64,000 nucleotides of DNA from contig NZ_JAVDXN010000012.1 of the NCBI RefSeq assembly GCF_031457955.1, forward strand, positions 1 to 64,000, in the 5' to 3' direction. The position numbers and the translations under genes were made by a program. Position 1 is the first letter of the stretch. Every line of letters starts with the position of its first letter. This document shows, piece by piece, positions 62,616-64,000 of this stretch. This DNA is from Mixta sp031457955 (GTDB lineage Bacteria > Pseudomonadota > Gammaproteobacteria > Enterobacterales > Enterobacteriaceae). The notes under the pieces were generated by a model. The model searched no databases. It worked only from the letters and a program-made list of their open reading frames with translations, and had not been told where the DNA came from.

Positions 62616-64000
62616 ACCAACTCCCGTTGCGCTTTTTTACGGCTGCGATAACGCGGGTCGAGCAGGCAAAGCAAGCCGCCGAACGCCATAAACAGGCCGC
62701 CATACCATATCCAGCGCACAAAAGGTTTGTAATAAATCCGTACCGCCCAGGAGCCATCTTCCAGCTCCTCGCCAAGCGCCGCGTAGAGATCGCGCGTCAG
62801 GCCGCCATCGATCGCCGCTTCGGTCATCATGCTGCGCGCCACGCTGTAATAGCGTTTTTCCGCCTGTAGCGTCGCTTCCGGCCTGCCGTCGCGCGTCACA
62901 TCAATAATCGCCGCGCCGCCGCTGTAGTTCGGGCCGTTCAGTTCGCGTACGTCGCGAAACACAAAGTGATAATGATGGATATCCACGCTGTCGCCCGCTT
63001 TCATGCGTACGTCGCGCTCCACGCTGTAATTTTGGCTAAAGGCGATGCCAATAACCGTTACCGCCACGCCCAGGTGGCCCAGCACCATGCCCCAGTGGCT
63101 GCGGGAAAGCTGACGCAGGCCGCGCAGCAGGCTATGGCGATGCGTGGCGCGCTCGTGCAGTTCCAGCAGCGTTAATAGTATTACCCACAGCGCCATGCTC
63201 AGCCCGACCACCGTCATCGCCTCAATGCGATCCTGCATCAGCCACGGCAGCATCACCGACAGCAGCAGCGTGACCAACAGCGCCAGCGCCAAACGTTTCC
63301 AAAGCTTTTGCGGTTCATCACGTCGCCAGCGCACCAACGGGCCGATGCCCAGCAATAGCGCAAAAGGCGCCATCAGCCAGGTGAACATGGTATTAAAAAA
63401 GGGTTCGCCGATAGAAATCGTGCCCAGCCCCAGCTGTTTATGCACCAGCGGCAGCAGCGTACCTAACAGCACCACCAGCATCCCGGCGATCAACAAGACG
63501 TTGTTACTCAGCAGGAACGACTCACGTGACCAGAAATCGTTCTGTACCCGGCTGCGCACCCGCCCCCCTTTCACCGCATACAGCAGCAGCGAACTGCCGA
63601 TGACGATCACCAGGAAAGCCAGAATAAACATGCCGCGCGCCGGATCGGAGGCGAAAGCATGCACCGAAACCAGCACGCCGGAGCGCACCAGAAACGTGCC
63701 TAACAGGCTGAGCGAAAACGCGGCAATTGCCAGCAGCACGGTCCAGGCTTTGAACGCGCCACGCTTCTCGGCTACCGCCAGCGAGTGAATCAGCGCCGTG
63801 CCCGCCAGCCACGGCATAAAGGAGGCGTTTTCCACCGGATCCCAGAACCACCAGCCGCCCCAGCCCAATTCATAATAGGCCCAGGCGGATCCCAGCACGA
63901 TGCCAATGGTCAGGAACAGCCAGGCAGCCAGCGTCCAGGGACGTGACCAGCGCGCCCAGGCCGTATCCAGTCGTCCCGCCATCAGCGAGGCGATAGCAAA
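62612..64000 (-). CDS. ccmF: heme lyase CcmF, 3' part
   Basis: CcmF carries out heme attachment to apocytochrome c. The window holds about the C-terminal 460 residues; the frame is open to the edge (FAIASLMAGRLDTAW), so the start lies outside. The WWD heme-handling motif is seen in GGWWFWDPVENASFMPWLAG, with many helices and a large periplasmic loop (VERDVRMKAGDSVDIHHY). Confidence 0.96.
   Translation of the reverse strand, partial: FAIASLMAGRLDTAWARWSRPWTLAAWLFLTIGIVLGSAWAYYELGWGGWWFWDPVENASFMPWLAGTALIHSLAVAEKRGAFKAWTVLLAIAAFSLSLLGTFLVRSGVLVSVHAFASDPARGMFILAFLVIVIGSSLLLYAVKGGRVRSRVQNDFWSRESFLLSNNVLLIAGMLVVLLGTLLPLVHKQLGLGTISIGEPFFNTMFTWLMAPFALLLGIGPLVRWRRDEPQKLWKRLALALLVTLLLSVMLPWLMQDRIEAMTVVGLSMALWVILLTLLELHERATHRHSLLRGLRQLSRSHWGMVLGHLGVAVTVIGIAFSQNYSVERDVRMKAGDSVDIHHYHFVFRDVRELNGPNYSGGAAIIDVTRDGRPEATLQAEKRYYSVARSMMTEAAIDGGLTRDLYAALGEELEDGSWAVRIYYKPFVRWIWYGGLFMAFGGLLCLLDPRYRSRKKAQRELV

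Overview
The window is chromosomal DNA of a gamma-proteobacterium of the order Enterobacterales, most likely an Erwiniaceae member (Pantoea, Mixta or Erwinia type). This is inferred from E. coli-like proteins, E. coli-like local gene order (lrhA-nuo; alaA-yfbR-yfbS-hxpA-yfbU-yfbV-ackA-pta; purF-cvpA-dedD-folC-accD-dedA-truA-usg-pdxB; fabB-mnmC-yfcL-epmC-yfcA-mepA-aroC-prmB-smrB-sixA-fadJ-fadI-yfcZ-fadL-mlaA), high GC coding sequence with AT-rich promoters, and an ERIC repeat at the left edge. The species cannot be fixed from this sequence alone.

Layout. 1-5041: start-proximal half of the complex I operon (nuoA, nuoB, fused nuoCD, nuoE, nuoF, minus strand), with an ERIC element where nuoG should follow. 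5042-13224: the regulator lrhA, then alaA, yfbR, yfbS, hxpA, yfbU and yfbV. 13559-16981: ackA-pta, the acetate overflow pathway. 17353-20857: a membrane protein of unknown function in the place where E. coli has yfcC, then yfcD, yfcF and yfcH; yfcE, yfcG and folX of E. coli are missing. 20895-24767: the hisJ/argT-hisQMP lysine/arginine/ornithine/histidine importer, with a sigma-54 promoter, and ubiX.

24826-29540 is the accessory part. In E. coli ubiX and purF are neighbours; here they are separated by a LysR regulator, a deletion remnant of an aldo/keto reductase, an MFS exporter, and a polymorphic-toxin cassette (toxin with a DUF6883-type tip, DUF4926-type immunity protein) followed by a decayed second cassette. 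29541-38589 returns to the core: purF-cvpA (with a PurR box), dedD, folC, accD, dedA, truA, usg, pdxB. 38651-40446 is a second small insertion, a divergent AraC regulator/EamA exporter pair. 40669-57075 is core again: flk, yfcJ, fabB (FabR and FadR sites), mnmC, yfcL, epmC, yfcA, mepA, aroC, prmB, smrB, sixA, fadJ, fadI, yfcZ. 57422-64000: fadL (two FadR sites), mlaA, then ccmI, ccmH, dsbE and the 3' part of ccmF.

The most unusual feature is a 104-bp element present twice (46884-46987 and 58978-59081, opposite orientations). Both copies lie between the 3' ends of convergent genes. The 72-bp interior is nearly identical, whereas the 16-bp closing arms differ between copies but stay complementary (four compensated base pairs). 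Each copy is flanked by locus-specific tandem repeats that contain the arm sequence. I know of no named repeat family that matches it.

Functionally, fadL-fadI-fadJ (uptake and beta-oxidation), fabB and accD (fatty acid synthesis) and ackA-pta form a visible lipid/acetyl-CoA theme, with FadR-type sites at fadL, fadI and fabB. No tRNA, rRNA, CRISPR array, prophage or intact insertion sequence was recognised.
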